Notes under the pieces: model-generated
Told to the model about the DNA's origin: nothing
Database searches by the model: none
Seen by the model: the letters and a program-made list of their open reading frames with translations, nothing else
Part shown: piece after piece, positions 7,750 to 17,096 of the stretch
Layout: every line of letters starts with the position of its first letter
Position numbering within the stretch: position 1 is the first letter of the stretch
Source: an uncultured Actinomycetes bacterium
GTDB taxonomy: Bacteria; Actinomycetota; Actinomycetes; Nanopelagicales; Nanopelagicaceae
DNA length: 39,674 nt
Assembly: GCA_903821145.1 (NCBI GenBank)
Contig: CAIJKC010000054.1
Location: 1-39,674 of the forward strand
Direction: 5' to 3'
Made by a program: the position numbers and the translations under genes

Positions 7750-10700
7750 ATGAGTAGAGATCTATCCATTAAGAGCGTTCTCGTTATTGGTTCCGGTCCA
7801 ATTGTGATCGGACAAGCATGCGAGTTCGACTACTCGGGTACCCAAGCTTGTCGCATTCTGCGCGAGGAAGGTATCCGCGTCATACTCATTAACTCCAATC
7901 CTGCGACGATCATGACGGATCCAGAGTTTGCAGATGCTACCTATATCGAACCGATCACTCCAGAAGTTATCGAGAAGATCTTGGCGAAAGAGCGCCCGGA
8001 TGCTGTCTTGGCCACCCTTGGTGGGCAGACTGCTTTAAATGCTGCGATGCAACTCTTTGAGCGAGGCTCCTTCGAAAAATATGGGACAAGGCTGATTGGC
8101 GCCAATATCGATGCGATCAAACGTGGCGAGGATCGAGAAGTTTTCAAAGGCATCGTTGAGAAGATCGGGGGAGAGTCCTCTCAATCTCTCATCTGTCACT
8201 CCATGCAGGAGTGTTTAGCGGCAGCCCAGGTTCTCAAATATCCCGTAGTGGTGCGCCCCTCCTTCACGATGGGTGGCCTTGGATCAGGTATTGCCTACAA
8301 CCAAGATGAGTTAGAACTCATTGCAGGCGCTGGCTTGCGCCATAGCCCTACCACGGAAGTTCTCCTGGAAGAGTCGATCATTGGTTGGAAAGAGTATGAA
8401 CTCGAAGTAATGCGTGATCATAAGGACAATGTGGTCATCGTCTGCAGTATCGAAAATCTTGATCCAATGGGCGTTCACACAGGCGACTCCATCACCGTTG
8501 CTCCGGCAATGACTTTGACCGATGTCGAGTATCAACGCTTGCGAGATCTCTCTATCGCGATCATTAGAGAAGTGGGCGTAGATACTGGCGGATGCAATAT
8601 TCAATTCGCAGTCAACCCCACCGATGGAAGAATTATCGTGATTGAGATGAATCCTCGTGTTTCTCGCTCATCAGCCCTTGCCTCAAAAGCAACGGGTTTT
8701 CCGATAGCGAAGATCGCAACAAAGCTTGCTATCGGCTATACCTTGGATGAGATTCAAAATGACATCACCAAGTCCACCCCGGCATCCTTTGAACCAACCT
8801 TGGATTACATCGTGGTAAAAGTTCCCCGCTTTGCCTTTGAGAAATTCCCAGAAGCTGATGAGCGTCTGACAACCACGATGAAATCTGTGGGAGAGGCGAT
8901 GGCTATTGGCCGAAGCTTCCCTGAAGCGCTCCAGAAAGCCCTTCGCTCAGTCGAGAAGAAGGGTATGAGTTTCGCCTGGGAGAGTGCTGGTCGTGATCTC
9001 TCTGATTTAATGTCCACGATCAATATCCCCACTGAATATCGGCTGCAGAATGTTCAGCGTGCGATGTATTTGGGTGCAAGCGTGGAGGAGATTTTCGCAC
9101 GCACGAAGATTGATCCGTGGTTCCTCGCTCACATTGAGATCATCAACCAGAAGGCTAAGGAGATCTCGCAGGCAGCCGATTTAGGTGGCGACCTACTTCG
9201 CGAGGCAAAGACGCTGGGCTTCTCAGATGCTCAGATCGCCTCACTTCGTGCACTCACTGAGTTTGAGGTGCGAGCGATTCGTCATCGTTTGAATGTGCGG
9301 CCGGTCTTTAAGACAGTGGACACATGCGCGGCTGAATTCGAAGCGCATACCCCTTATCACTATTCCTCGTATGACCAGGAGAGTGAAGTTCGTCCTCGTA
9401 CAAAGCCTGCCGTCTTCATTCTGGGAAGTGGACCAAATCGTATTGGCCAAGGTGTCGAATTCGATTACTCCTGCGTGCATGCTGCCTTCGCACTTCGTGA
9501 AGCTGGTTATGAGACGATTATGATCAATTGCAATCCGGAGACGGTCTCCACCGATTACGACACCTCAGATCGCCTCTATTTTGAGCCACTCACCTTGGAA
9601 GATGTTCTAGAAGTTATCGCAGCCGAGAGCGCTGCAGGCCCTGTCTTAGGAGTTATCGCACAACTTGGTGGTCAAACTCCACTTGGACTTGCGCGCGGAC
9701 TCCTGGAAGCTGGCGTGACGATCCTTGGAACATCCCCTCATGCCATTGATTTGGCTGAGGATCGTGGTGAGTTCGGCAAGATTTTGGCAAAGAGTGAGTT
9801 GAAAGCACCTGAATTCGGGATGGCTCGCTCCTTTGATGAGGCCAAGGTAATTGCCCACGGTATTGGATATCCAGTTCTCGTCAGGCCATCCTTCGTTCTT
9901 GGTGGTCGCGGGATGGAGATCGTTTACGATGATGAATCCCTCGAGGAGTTCATCGCTAAGGCAACTGAGATTACTCCTAATCACCCCGTTCTTATAGATC
10001 GGTTCTTAGATGATGCGATCGAGATCGATGTCGATGCACTCTATGACGGTGTTGAACTCTTCTTAGCCGGTGTGATGGAACATATCGAGGAGGCTGGTAT
10101 CCACTCTGGAGACTCTGCCTGCGTTCTGCCTAGCTTCACCCTTGATGCCACCAAGATCGCGGAGATTAGAGATGCGACGTACAAGATCGCATCCAATGTC
10201 GGCGTTCTCGGATTGATCAATATCCAATATGCGATTACTCGTGATGGGACTCTCTACGTGATCGAGGCGAATCCGCGTGCCTCACGAACCGTGCCATTTG
10301 TGAGTAAGGCGACAGGTAATCCACTTGCAAAGGCAGCAGCTCTGATCTCGACAGGTCGTAGCATCGCCCAACTCAGAACGGAGAAGATTCTTCCCCTGAG
10401 CGGAGATGGCGTGGCAAATGGTGTCTCGGTTAAAGAGGCTGTTCTGCCGTGGAATCGTTTCCGTAGAATCGATGGAACGGGCGTTGATTCAGTCTTAGGA
10501 CCAGAGATGCGTTCGACAGGTGAGGTCATGGGCATTGCCTCCACCTTTGGCCAGGCATATGCCAAAAGTCAGATCGCAGCATTTGGACCTTTGCCGATGC
10601 AGGGCTCAGTATTTATATCCCTCTCTGATCGCGATAAAGAGGATGCACTTGCCCCAGCTAGGGCGCTGGCGGAGCTGGGATTCACTCTCTTCACAACAGC

Positions 10701-11019
10701 GGGTACACATGACTTCTTAGCTAAGGAAGGCGTCACCTCAAAAATGGTGCGTAAGAATTCAGATACCCAGGGGGAGGGGCTATCTGCCGTGGACATCATT
10801 ACCTCCTCTATGGTTGATCTCGTGATTAATACACCTCTCGGACGCGGCAGCCGTCATGATGGTTGGCTCATCAGAACAGCATCGGTGCAGCGAGCGATTC
10901 CCATCATCACCACGATCGCTGGGTTTAAGGCTGCCGTCGAGGGTATTCGTGAAATGCAGAGCCGTGAATTTGATATCCAATCGCTGCAAGAGTGGCAATC
11001 CATTGAAGGTGCTCGATGA
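7750..11019 (+). CDS. carB: Carbamoyl-phosphate synthase large subunit
   Basis: 1089 residues, full length. It makes carbamoyl phosphate from bicarbonate, ammonia and two ATP, for pyrimidines and arginine. Two homologous ATP-grasp halves are seen: the first begins with [17 protein letters not shown] and has [12 protein letters not shown], the second begins with [17 protein letters not shown] and has [14 protein letters not shown]. An oligomerisation domain separates them (about 400-550), and a C-terminal MGS-like allosteric domain (about 940-1089) contains [11 protein letters not shown]. No intact arginine genes are nearby. It overlaps pyrK by 4 bases. Confidence 0.98.
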   Translation: MSRDLSIKSVLVIGSGPIVIGQACEFDYSGTQACRILREEGIRVILINSNPATIMTDPEFADATYIEPITPEVIEKILAKERPDAVLATLGGQTALNAAMQLFERGSFEKYGTRLIGANIDAIKRGEDREVFKGIVEKIGGESSQSLICHSMQECLAAAQVLKYPVVVRPSFTMGGLGSGIAYNQDELELIAGAGLRHSPTTEVLLEESIIGWKEYELEVMRDHKDNVVIVCSIENLDPMGVHTGDSITVAPAMTLTDVEYQRLRDLSIAIIREVGVDTGGCNIQFAVNPTDGRIIVIEMNPRVSRSSALASKATGFPIAKIATKLAIGYTLDEIQNDITKSTPASFEPTLDYIVVKVPRFAFEKFPEADERLTTTMKSVGEAMAIGRSFPEALQKALRSVEKKGMSFAWESAGRDLSDLMSTINIPTEYRLQNVQRAMYLGASVEEIFARTKIDPWFLAHIEIINQKAKEISQAADLGGDLLREAKTLGFSDAQIASLRALTEFEVRAIRHRLNVRPVFKTVDTCAAEFEAHTPYHYSSYDQESEVRPRTKPAVFILGSGPNRIGQGVEFDYSCVHAAFALREAGYETIMINCNPETVSTDYDTSDRLYFEPLTLEDVLEVIAAESAAGPVLGVIAQLGGQTPLGLARGLLEAGVTILGTSPHAIDLAEDRGEFGKILAKSELKAPEFGMARSFDEAKVIAHGIGYPVLVRPSFVLGGRGMEIVYDDESLEEFIAKATEITPNHPVLIDRFLDDAIEIDVDALYDGVELFLAGVMEHIEEAGIHSGDSACVLPSFTLDATKIAEIRDATYKIASNVGVLGLINIQYAITRDGTLYVIEANPRASRTVPFVSKATGNPLAKAAALISTGRSIAQLRTEKILPLSGDGVANGVSVKEAVLPWNRFRRIDGTGVDSVLGPEMRSTGEVMGIASTFGQAYAKSQIAAFGPLPMQGSVFISLSDRDKEDALAPARALAELGFTLFTTAGTHDFLAKEGVTSKMVRKNSDTQGEGLSAVDIITSSMVDLVINTPLGRGSRHDGWLIRTASVQRAIPIITTIAGFKAAVEGIREMQSREFDIQSLQEWQSIEGAR

Positions 11020-11864
11020 TTAATCAGAGGGCCAGGCAGGTGCAGGCCGAACTTGTGAGCAATAAACGAGTGGGTGCCTACCATCACATGAGCTTCTCGG
11101 TCGGTGATCTCGCCTCACAAGCACTTCCTGGGAATTTTGTTGCAATTGCAGTCGGAGGCGAGGCCTCGTCGATGATTCTTCGCCGAGCGTTTGCGATCTA
11201 CCGCTCCACAGAGAAGGGTCCGCAAGGTGGGCTTATTGAACTCATCGTGGCACCCCATGGTCAAGGAAGTCGATGGCTCACAAACCTGCCAGTCAATTCC
11301 ACCGTCGACATGGTGGCTCCTCTTGGAACACATTTTGGAATTCCAACAGAACCTGTGAGAGCGCTCCTGGTTGGCGGAGGATATGGCAGCGCACCGCTCT
11401 TTGGTCTTGCCGAACTTTTGAAGAGTCGTGGCTGTCGGGTAGATATGGTTCTAGGCGCGAGCACGGCGAACAAAATATATGCTCCACTTGAAGGTAAGCG
11501 CGCAGTTTCAAGTTTAACGATCACCACCGATGATGGATCGATGGGCGTTCAAGGTCAGATCACAGATGTTCTTCCTGAGATCATCACCGATAAAGAGATT
11601 GAGATCATTTATTCCTGCGGTCCTATGGGAATGCTCCAAGCGATCACACAGGTCAGTGAGCAATTTGGGGTTATGCATCAATGCGCAGTGGAAGAGGCGA
11701 TGGCTTGTGGTATCGGTGTCTGCATGACCTGTGTCCTTCCTGTCACAGGCGAGGATGGTGTGACACGAATGCTTCGCTCCTGTATCGATGGCCCAGTGAT
11801 GGATGGTTCGAAAGTTATCTGGGATAGCAAGCGAAAGATTCCTGAAGGGACCTTTGGCGCATGA
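11016..11864 (+). CDS. pyrK: Dihydroorotate dehydrogenase B, electron-transfer subunit (PyrK)
   Basis: 282 residues. PyrK carries FAD and a [2Fe-2S] cluster and moves electrons from PyrD to NAD. The FAD-binding RRAFAIY (57-62) takes the place of the usual RRPFSI motif. A glycine-rich GGGYGSAPL (120-128) opens the NAD domain. The iron-sulfur ligands fit C231, C236, C239 and C256. With the adjacent class 1B-like PyrD it marks an NAD-linked rather than quinone-linked enzyme. 4-base overlaps join it to carB and pyrD. Confidence 0.92.
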   Translation: MINQRARQVQAELVSNKRVGAYHHMSFSVGDLASQALPGNFVAIAVGGEASSMILRRAFAIYRSTEKGPQGGLIELIVAPHGQGSRWLTNLPVNSTVDMVAPLGTHFGIPTEPVRALLVGGGYGSAPLFGLAELLKSRGCRVDMVLGASTANKIYAPLEGKRAVSSLTITTDDGSMGVQGQITDVLPEIITDKEIEIIYSCGPMGMLQAITQVSEQFGVMHQCAVEEAMACGIGVCMTCVLPVTGEDGVTRMLRSCIDGPVMDGSKVIWDSKRKIPEGTFGA

Positions 11865-12796
11865 CATTTTCCTATGCGACGACTTTAGGAAGCGCTTCAC
11901 TTCCCAACCCAATTCTGACTGCTAGTGGCTGTGCTGGCTCTGGAAAGGAGCTCTCGCAGTTCTTTCCATTGACGCAGCTCGGTGCGATCGTCACGAAATC
12001 GATCATGATTAAGGCTCGAAGCGGTAGAGCGACTCCACGTATGGCAGAGACTCCAAGTGGGATGCTCAACTCCATAGGGCTTCAGGGCCCAGGCGTCGAT
12101 CACTTCCTTGCCAACGATATTCCGTGGCTAGCAGCTCAGGGAGCTCGCACGATAGTGAGCATTGCAGGAGAGACGGTCGAGGATTACGCGGTCTTAGCGC
12201 GCAAGATGCGAAATCTTCCTGGGGTCGTTGGGTTGGAAGTTAATATCTCTTGCCCAAATGTGGAGAATAGGGGAATGGTCTTCTCGTGCCATCCAGAGAC
12301 AGCTCGAGCCGCAATAGAGGCAGTACGCAGGAATATTGGTGGAGATCTACCTATCATTGCAAAGCTCTCACCTGATGTGACAGATATCGTGGCAATTGCC
12401 AAAGAGGTCGCCCACGCAGGAGCTGATGGCGTCGCTCTTATTAATACTCTTCTTGGCATGGTGATTGATACCAATTCGATGGCTCCAAAGCTTGCGCAGA
12501 AGACTGGTGGGTTAAGTGGTCCGGCGATTCGCCCAGTTGCCATTCGTGCTGTTTATCAAGTGCACGCGGCACTCCCACAACTTCCGATCCTCGGAATGGG
12601 TGGAATTACGAGTGGCCGTGATGCATTCGAATTTATCTTGGCCGGTGCTCGAGCAGTCTCAGTGGGTACCGCAACTTTCGGCAACCCCACTGCCGTCATC
12701 AAGGTTAAGGATGAATTAGAGGCTATTCTCGTTGAGAAGGGCTTCTCTTCTGTTGAGCAGGCCGTTGGTTACGCACATCGTGAGGTACTCGAATGA
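11861..12796 (+). CDS. pyrD: Dihydroorotate dehydrogenase, class 1B catalytic subunit
   Basis: 311 residues, soluble, with no N-terminal membrane helix of the class 2 enzymes. It oxidises dihydroorotate to orotate at FMN. The N-terminal NPILTASGCAGSGKE block, the VNISCPNVENRG loop bearing the catalytic cysteine, the LINTLLGM segment and ILGMGGITSGRDAFEFILAGA for FMN phosphate are visible. Pairing with pyrK supports the heterotetrameric class 1B form. It overlaps pyrK and pyrF by 4 bases each. Confidence 0.95.
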   Translation: MTFSYATTLGSASLPNPILTASGCAGSGKELSQFFPLTQLGAIVTKSIMIKARSGRATPRMAETPSGMLNSIGLQGPGVDHFLANDIPWLAAQGARTIVSIAGETVEDYAVLARKMRNLPGVVGLEVNISCPNVENRGMVFSCHPETARAAIEAVRRNIGGDLPIIAKLSPDVTDIVAIAKEVAHAGADGVALINTLLGMVIDTNSMAPKLAQKTGGLSGPAIRPVAIRAVYQVHAALPQLPILGMGGITSGRDAFEFILAGARAVSVGTATFGNPTAVIKVKDELEAILVEKGFSSVEQAVGYAHREVLE

Positions 12797-13491
12797 ATCC
12801 ACTTATCCTAGCCCTCGATACTCCTGACCTCGATACTGCATGCGCATGGATTGAAGCCACGCACGAATCGATAGGCACGTATAAAGCCGGTCTCGAATTC
12901 TTTCTCAAATTTGGTGCGCCTGGAATTGCGAAACTTCGAACAGCGGGAGAGTTTGATCTCTTCCTTGATCTGAAGTTGCACGATATCCCCAATACTGTTG
13001 CCGGAGGTGCTCGGTCGATATCAGATATTGCTCCAAAGTTCCTCACGGTACACGCATCCGGGGGTCGGGAGATGATCGCAGCCGCCGCTAAGGAAGTTCC
13101 TCATATCAATATTACTGCGGTCACCATTCTCACCTCACTCGGTGATGAAGATTTAGTAGAGATCGGATATGCAGATTCACCTATGAAGTCAGCCATTGGA
13201 TTAGCCGACCTTGCTGTCAAAGCCGGAGCTCGAGCAATTGTTTGCTCACCACTTGAAGTGGCGGGAATCCGCCACAAAGTTGGACCCCTACCTGCGATCA
13301 TCACACCGGGTGTGAGGCCTGCGGGATCGGCTGCGGGTGATCAAAGTAGAGTGATGACTCCACGAGAGGCGATGCGCGCCGGTTCCACCTATTTAGTGAT
13401 TGGTCGACCAATTACTTCTCTCTTTGAACAAGGTAAGCACGTGATGGCAGATAAAGCTAGGCAGATTCTCGATGACGCCACTTCCGCCTAA
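12793..13491 (+). CDS. pyrF: Orotidine 5'-phosphate decarboxylase
   Basis: 232 residues, the short class I type. It decarboxylates OMP to UMP. The catalytic DLKLHDIPNTV motif, the N-terminal LALDTPDLD strand, the KAGLEFF segment and the C-terminal ITPGVRP and YLVIGRPIT phosphate loops are intact. It is the last pyrimidine gene here; orotate phosphoribosyltransferase (pyrE) is not in the window. Its last 20 bases overlap the start of the mIHF-Gmk gene. Confidence 0.96.
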   Translation: MNPLILALDTPDLDTACAWIEATHESIGTYKAGLEFFLKFGAPGIAKLRTAGEFDLFLDLKLHDIPNTVAGGARSISDIAPKFLTVHASGGREMIAAAAKEVPHINITAVTILTSLGDEDLVEIGYADSPMKSAIGLADLAVKAGARAIVCSPLEVAGIRHKVGPLPAIITPGVRPAGSAAGDQSRVMTPREAMRAGSTYLVIGRPITSLFEQGKHVMADKARQILDDATSA

Positions 13492-14356
13492 GCTCACTCC
13501 AGAAGCGCGCGCAGCAGCACTGCTTGCTGCTACCACCGCTCGCAAAGAACGCTCTGAGATCAAGGCTCTGCTTCGTAATTCAGAGAAGAGCATCTTTGAT
13601 GTGATTAACTCAGCCCAGCCCGCTATTCAAAAGATGCGTGTGCGTGAATTGCTTGAGTCAGTGCCTGGAGTGGGCAAGTTGAGAGCCGAGGCGATTATGG
13701 AGAGAGCAAAGATCTCGCCAACCCGTAGAATTGCAGGTCTTGGAAGAAATCAGATTTTAGCGTTAAAGGGGGAGCTGGCGATGTCAAAGGTTGACCCTGC
13801 CCGTGGCACTCTCATTGTGATGTCAGGACCGGGTGGAGTGGGTAAGAGCACGATTACGCGCGAACTCAAGAATGATCCTCGTTTCTGGATCTCGATCTCT
13901 GCAACAACGCGTGACCCACGCGAGGGTGAACGCGAGGGTGTTGATTATTATTTCTATACCGACACTAAATTTGATCAAATGATCGCCGAATCTGCCTTCT
14001 TAGAGTGGGCGGAGTTCGCCGGTGCTCGATATGGCACCCCGCATGAACCAATCGAACATTGGTTGGCTCTTGGTAAGAACGTTCTTTTGGAGATTGAGAT
14101 TGATGGAGCGCGGCAAGTCCGTAAAGCAGATCCAACAGCGATGCTCATCTTCATCGCTCCTCCATCCTGGGAAGAGCTCAAGGCCAGACTGGGTGGGCGA
14201 GGCACTGATACCCCAGAACGGCAGGCTGCACGCTTAGCCCTGGCTGAGGTGGAGATGGCAGCAGCAGGAGAGTTCGACCATATCCTGGTGAATCATCAGG
14301 TCGAAGAGCTGGTCGAAGAAATGGTATCCTTGGCGACTTCACACCACCCGAAGTAA
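13472..14356 (+). CDS. gmk: Fusion: integration host factor mIHF - guanylate kinase
   Basis: One open frame of 294 residues. Residues 1-103 look like actinobacterial mIHF ([20 protein letters not shown] near the start, [30 protein letters not shown]), a nucleoid-associated DNA-binding protein. Residues 104-294 are a full-length guanylate kinase (GMP to GDP) with P-loop [10 protein letters not shown] at 118-127, TTRDPREGE and DYYF. In Streptomyces mihF and gmk are adjacent but separate. Here no stop lies between them: the mIHF end runs through Ala103 into Met104. A strong ribosome binding site before Met104 suggests free Gmk is also made. So the cell could have a DNA-binding fusion plus a 191-residue kinase. 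Its start overlaps pyrF by 20 bases. Confidence 0.9.
   Translation: MTPLPPKLTPEARAAALLAATTARKERSEIKALLRNSEKSIFDVINSAQPAIQKMRVRELLESVPGVGKLRAEAIMERAKISPTRRIAGLGRNQILALKGELAMSKVDPARGTLIVMSGPGGVGKSTITRELKNDPRFWISISATTRDPREGEREGVDYYFYTDTKFDQMIAESAFLEWAEFAGARYGTPHEPIEHWLALGKNVLLEIEIDGARQVRKADPTAMLIFIAPPSWEELKARLGGRGTDTPERQAARLALAEVEMAAAGEFDHILVNHQVEELVEEMVSLATSHHPK
13765..13783 (+). promoter_or_regulatory. Internal ribosome binding site and ATG for stand-alone guanylate kinase
   Basis: AAAGGGGGAG at 13765-13774 is a strong Shine-Dalgarno sequence, with GGAG ending 6 bases before the in-frame ATG at 13781 (codon 104 of the fusion). Starting here gives 191 residues, the normal size of bacterial guanylate kinase. 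This is the likely ancestral gmk start that is retained inside the fused frame. Confidence 0.72.
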
Positions 14357-14399
14357 GGCAATTGCGCCAGCCATAGCAAAATTTATGAAAGAGGACCGT

Positions 14400-14681
14400 A
14401 TGAGCTCAATGTCGAATATGGATGGCATCACCAATCCTTCGATCGATGAACTTCTTGATAAGGCTGGTTCAAAATACAGCCTCGTTCTCTACGCAGCTAA
14501 GCGCGCACGTCAGATCAATGCGTATTACTCACAACTGGGTGAAGGTCTCTTGGAATATGTCGGACCACTTGTTGAGACCTATGTCCACGAGAAGCCACTC
14601 TCCATCGCACTTCGCGAGATCAATGAAGGTCTCTTGACCATGGAAAACCTCGAGCCTAAGGCTCAAGAAGCAACAGCCTAA
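14400..14681 (+). CDS. rpoZ: RNA polymerase omega subunit
   Basis: 93 residues from ATG 14400. Omega helps assembly of the beta-prime subunit. The N-terminal [20 protein letters not shown], the [15 protein letters not shown] helix and the actinobacterial [14 protein letters not shown] and [11 protein letters not shown] segments are clear. An in-frame ATG at 14385 exists, but the purine-rich AAAGAGGA (14388-14395) between it and ATG 14400 fits as the ribosome binding site of the latter. It follows gmk as in Streptomyces. Confidence 0.95.
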   Translation: MSSMSNMDGITNPSIDELLDKAGSKYSLVLYAAKRARQINAYYSQLGEGLLEYVGPLVETYVHEKPLSIALREINEGLLTMENLEPKAQEATA

Positions 14682-14704
14682 CCACCAGTACCTGGAATTT
14701 TCTG

Positions 14705-15904
14705 ATGTTCCCCCGCGGTCGCGAAGTTATCCTTGGCGTCGGCGGGGGAATTTCTGCATATAAGAGCGCTGATCTGATTCGTCGTTTACAGGATCATGGA
14801 TTTCTCGTCACAGTGATCCCGACGCGCTCATCGCAAAACTTTGTAGGTAATGCAACTTGGGCCGCCCTCTCTGGTCGCCCGGTCTATGACGATCTCTGGA
14901 GTGATGTTCATAGCGTCCCTCACATCAGGCTCGCATCCTCGGCTGATGTTCTCATCATCGCTCCGACCACAGCCGATCTTTTAGCACGTATTGCTCAAGG
15001 CAGAGCTGACGATCTTCTGACCAATGTTCTCCTTGCAACGAAGGCACCTGTCCTTCTTGTTCCAGCGATGCATCCAGAGATGTGGCTCAATACCGCCACT
15101 CAAGCGAATGTGGCGACACTTCGCTCCCGGGGTATCTACGTTCTTGACCCAGATGTCGGTCGAATGACGGGGGATGACGTTGGGGTTGGGCGCTACCCAG
15201 AATCATCCAAGATCATCTGCGCACTCGATGAGATATTGGAGAGCAAGGCAGACCTGGTGGGTATTCAGGTTTTAGTGACTGCAGGTGGAACACAAGAGGC
15301 AATTGATCCAGTCAGATTTATTGGAAATCATTCTTCAGGTAAGCAAGGGTATGCGGTGGCATATGCCGCTGCAGCACGCGGCGCTGAAGTCATATTGATA
15401 GCCGCGAACTCTCATGAACCCACGATCGAGGGTGTGACCACGATTCATGTGAAGAGTGCTGATCAGATGCATGAGGCAGTACTTACCCACTTCCCGTCAA
15501 CTCACATTTTGGTCATGAGCGCTGCTGTTGCTGATGCAAAGCCCTTGCAAGAAAGTGATAAGAAGCTCGAAAAGTCGACCTATCAAAGTATTGAACTAAC
15601 ACCCACTGTCGACATCCTTAAGACTGTAGGGGCTCTTAAGGGCTCTCAGATTCTCATCGGTTTTGCCGCTCAGACTGGCGCGGATGGAGTGGCTAAGGCG
15701 AAAGAGAAATATGGGAAGAAGAATTTGGACTTCATCTACGTCAATGATGTGACGGATGGAGCGATCTTTGGTTCTTCTCATACGACGGGCGCGATCTTGG
15801 ATGGTCAGGGGGTCATCGAGGAAGTTGCCGGGGTTAGCAAGATGACACTTGCTCATAAACTTCTTGATTTAGCCTCTCATAAGTTAGGTTTGCCCAATGA
15901 CTAA
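14705..15904 (+). CDS. coaBC: Bifunctional phosphopantothenoylcysteine decarboxylase / phosphopantothenate-cysteine ligase
   Basis: 399 residues. It makes 4'-phosphopantetheine, a coenzyme A precursor, in two steps. The N-terminal FMN flavoprotein half (about 1-180) has [18 protein letters not shown] and the PAMHPEMW lid (H replaces the textbook N of PAMN). The C-terminal CoaB half has [25 protein letters not shown], the SAAVAD motif and IGFAAQT. It lies in the conserved rpoZ-coaBC-metK order and overlaps metK by 8 bases. Confidence 0.96.
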   Translation: MFPRGREVILGVGGGISAYKSADLIRRLQDHGFLVTVIPTRSSQNFVGNATWAALSGRPVYDDLWSDVHSVPHIRLASSADVLIIAPTTADLLARIAQGRADDLLTNVLLATKAPVLLVPAMHPEMWLNTATQANVATLRSRGIYVLDPDVGRMTGDDVGVGRYPESSKIICALDEILESKADLVGIQVLVTAGGTQEAIDPVRFIGNHSSGKQGYAVAYAAAARGAEVILIAANSHEPTIEGVTTIHVKSADQMHEAVLTHFPSTHILVMSAAVADAKPLQESDKKLEKSTYQSIELTPTVDILKTVGALKGSQILIGFAAQTGADGVAKAKEKYGKKNLDFIYVNDVTDGAIFGSSHTTGAILDGQGVIEEVAGVSKMTLAHKLLDLASHKLGLPND

Positions 15905-17090
15905 GCGCCTCTTTACCTCCGAATCTGTCACTGAAGGCCACCCAGATAAGATGGCAGATCAGATCTCAGATGCAATTCTGGATTCCCTTCTTAGCCAGGA
16001 TTCAAAGTCACGTGTGGCGGTTGAAACTCTGATCACTACAGGCCAAGTGCACGTAGCAGGAGAGGTGACCACAAGTGGTTACGCCGATGTCATGAATATC
16101 GTCCGTGACACTGTTCTTGCGATTGGCTATGACTCATCCGATAAAGGTTTTGACGGAAATTCATGTGGCGTCTCACTATCAATTGGTCAGCAATCCCGCG
16201 ATATCGCACAAGGTGTTGACTCTGCCTTCGAGAAGCGCGTTGCATCCTCTGTCGATCCGCTCGATCTTCAAGGAGCTGGCGATCAAGGTCTGATGTTTGG
16301 CTATGCCTGTGATGACACACCAGAGTTAATGCCTTTGCCTATCTCACTTGCTCACAAGCTTTCGATGCAACTGGCGAAGGTTCGCAAATCTGGGGAACTT
16401 GCCTATCTCCGCCCTGATGGCAAAACCCAAGTCACTATTGAATACGATGGCGATCGAGCGATCGCCCTTAACACAGTGGTCATTAGCTCACAGCACGCGG
16501 CCGAAGTTGACCTTGAGAAGACTCTGGCACCAGATGTGAAGAAGTATGTTATCGATCCAGTTATTGCTGACCTTTCCATCGATTTCTCATCGCTTCGAAC
16601 CCTGATCAATCCAACAGGGCGCTTTGTTACCGGCGGACCAATGGGTGATGCAGGTTTAACTGGACGCAAGATCATCGTTGATACCTACGGTGGAATGGCT
16701 CGTCACGGTGGGGGCGCATTCTCAGGAAAAGATCCATCAAAGGTTGATCGCTCTGCCGCCTACGCCATGCGCTGGGTTGCTAAGAACGTAGTTGCATCAG
16801 GACTTGCCACGCGATGTGAAGTTCAGGTGGCCTACGCCATTGGAAAAGCGCAGCCAGTGGGTCTCTTCGTGGAGTGTTTTGGGACGGAGAAGGTCCCGGT
16901 TCTGCAGATTGAGGCAGCTATCGAGTCAGTCTTTGATCTACGTCCAGCTGCGATCATTCGAGACCTCGATCTACTGCGACCAATTTATTCTCTCACCAGC
17001 TCATACGGACACTTTGGACGCGAACTTCCTGAATTTACGTGGGAGCGAGTAGATCGTGCACAGGCTCTTAATTCAGCTGTAAAGGGTTGA
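15897..17090 (+). CDS. metK: S-adenosylmethionine synthase
   Basis: 397 residues. It makes S-adenosylmethionine from methionine and ATP. The N-terminal [20 protein letters not shown], the hexapeptide GAGDQG, the [21 protein letters not shown] segment and GGGAFSGKD are all intact. The ATGACTAAG start nests the coaBC stop. Methionine synthase metH at the far end of the window supplies its substrate, but the two are not one operon. Confidence 0.98.
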   Translation: MTKRLFTSESVTEGHPDKMADQISDAILDSLLSQDSKSRVAVETLITTGQVHVAGEVTTSGYADVMNIVRDTVLAIGYDSSDKGFDGNSCGVSLSIGQQSRDIAQGVDSAFEKRVASSVDPLDLQGAGDQGLMFGYACDDTPELMPLPISLAHKLSMQLAKVRKSGELAYLRPDGKTQVTIEYDGDRAIALNTVVISSQHAAEVDLEKTLAPDVKKYVIDPVIADLSIDFSSLRTLINPTGRFVTGGPMGDAGLTGRKIIVDTYGGMARHGGGAFSGKDPSKVDRSAAYAMRWVAKNVVASGLATRCEVQVAYAIGKAQPVGLFVECFGTEKVPVLQIEAAIESVFDLRPAAIIRDLDLLRPIYSLTSSYGHFGRELPEFTWERVDRAQALNSAVKG

Positions 17091-17096
17091 TTTCTT

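Noticed and set aside
7368-7769. Antisense open frame of 133 codons over carA/carB
   Set aside because: No motif is recognised and it lies across two well-identified genes.
9646-9984. Antisense open frame of 112 codons within carB
   Set aside because: It mirrors the carB coding frame, has no recognisable domain and no ribosome binding site; long antisense frames are common shadows of biased codon use.
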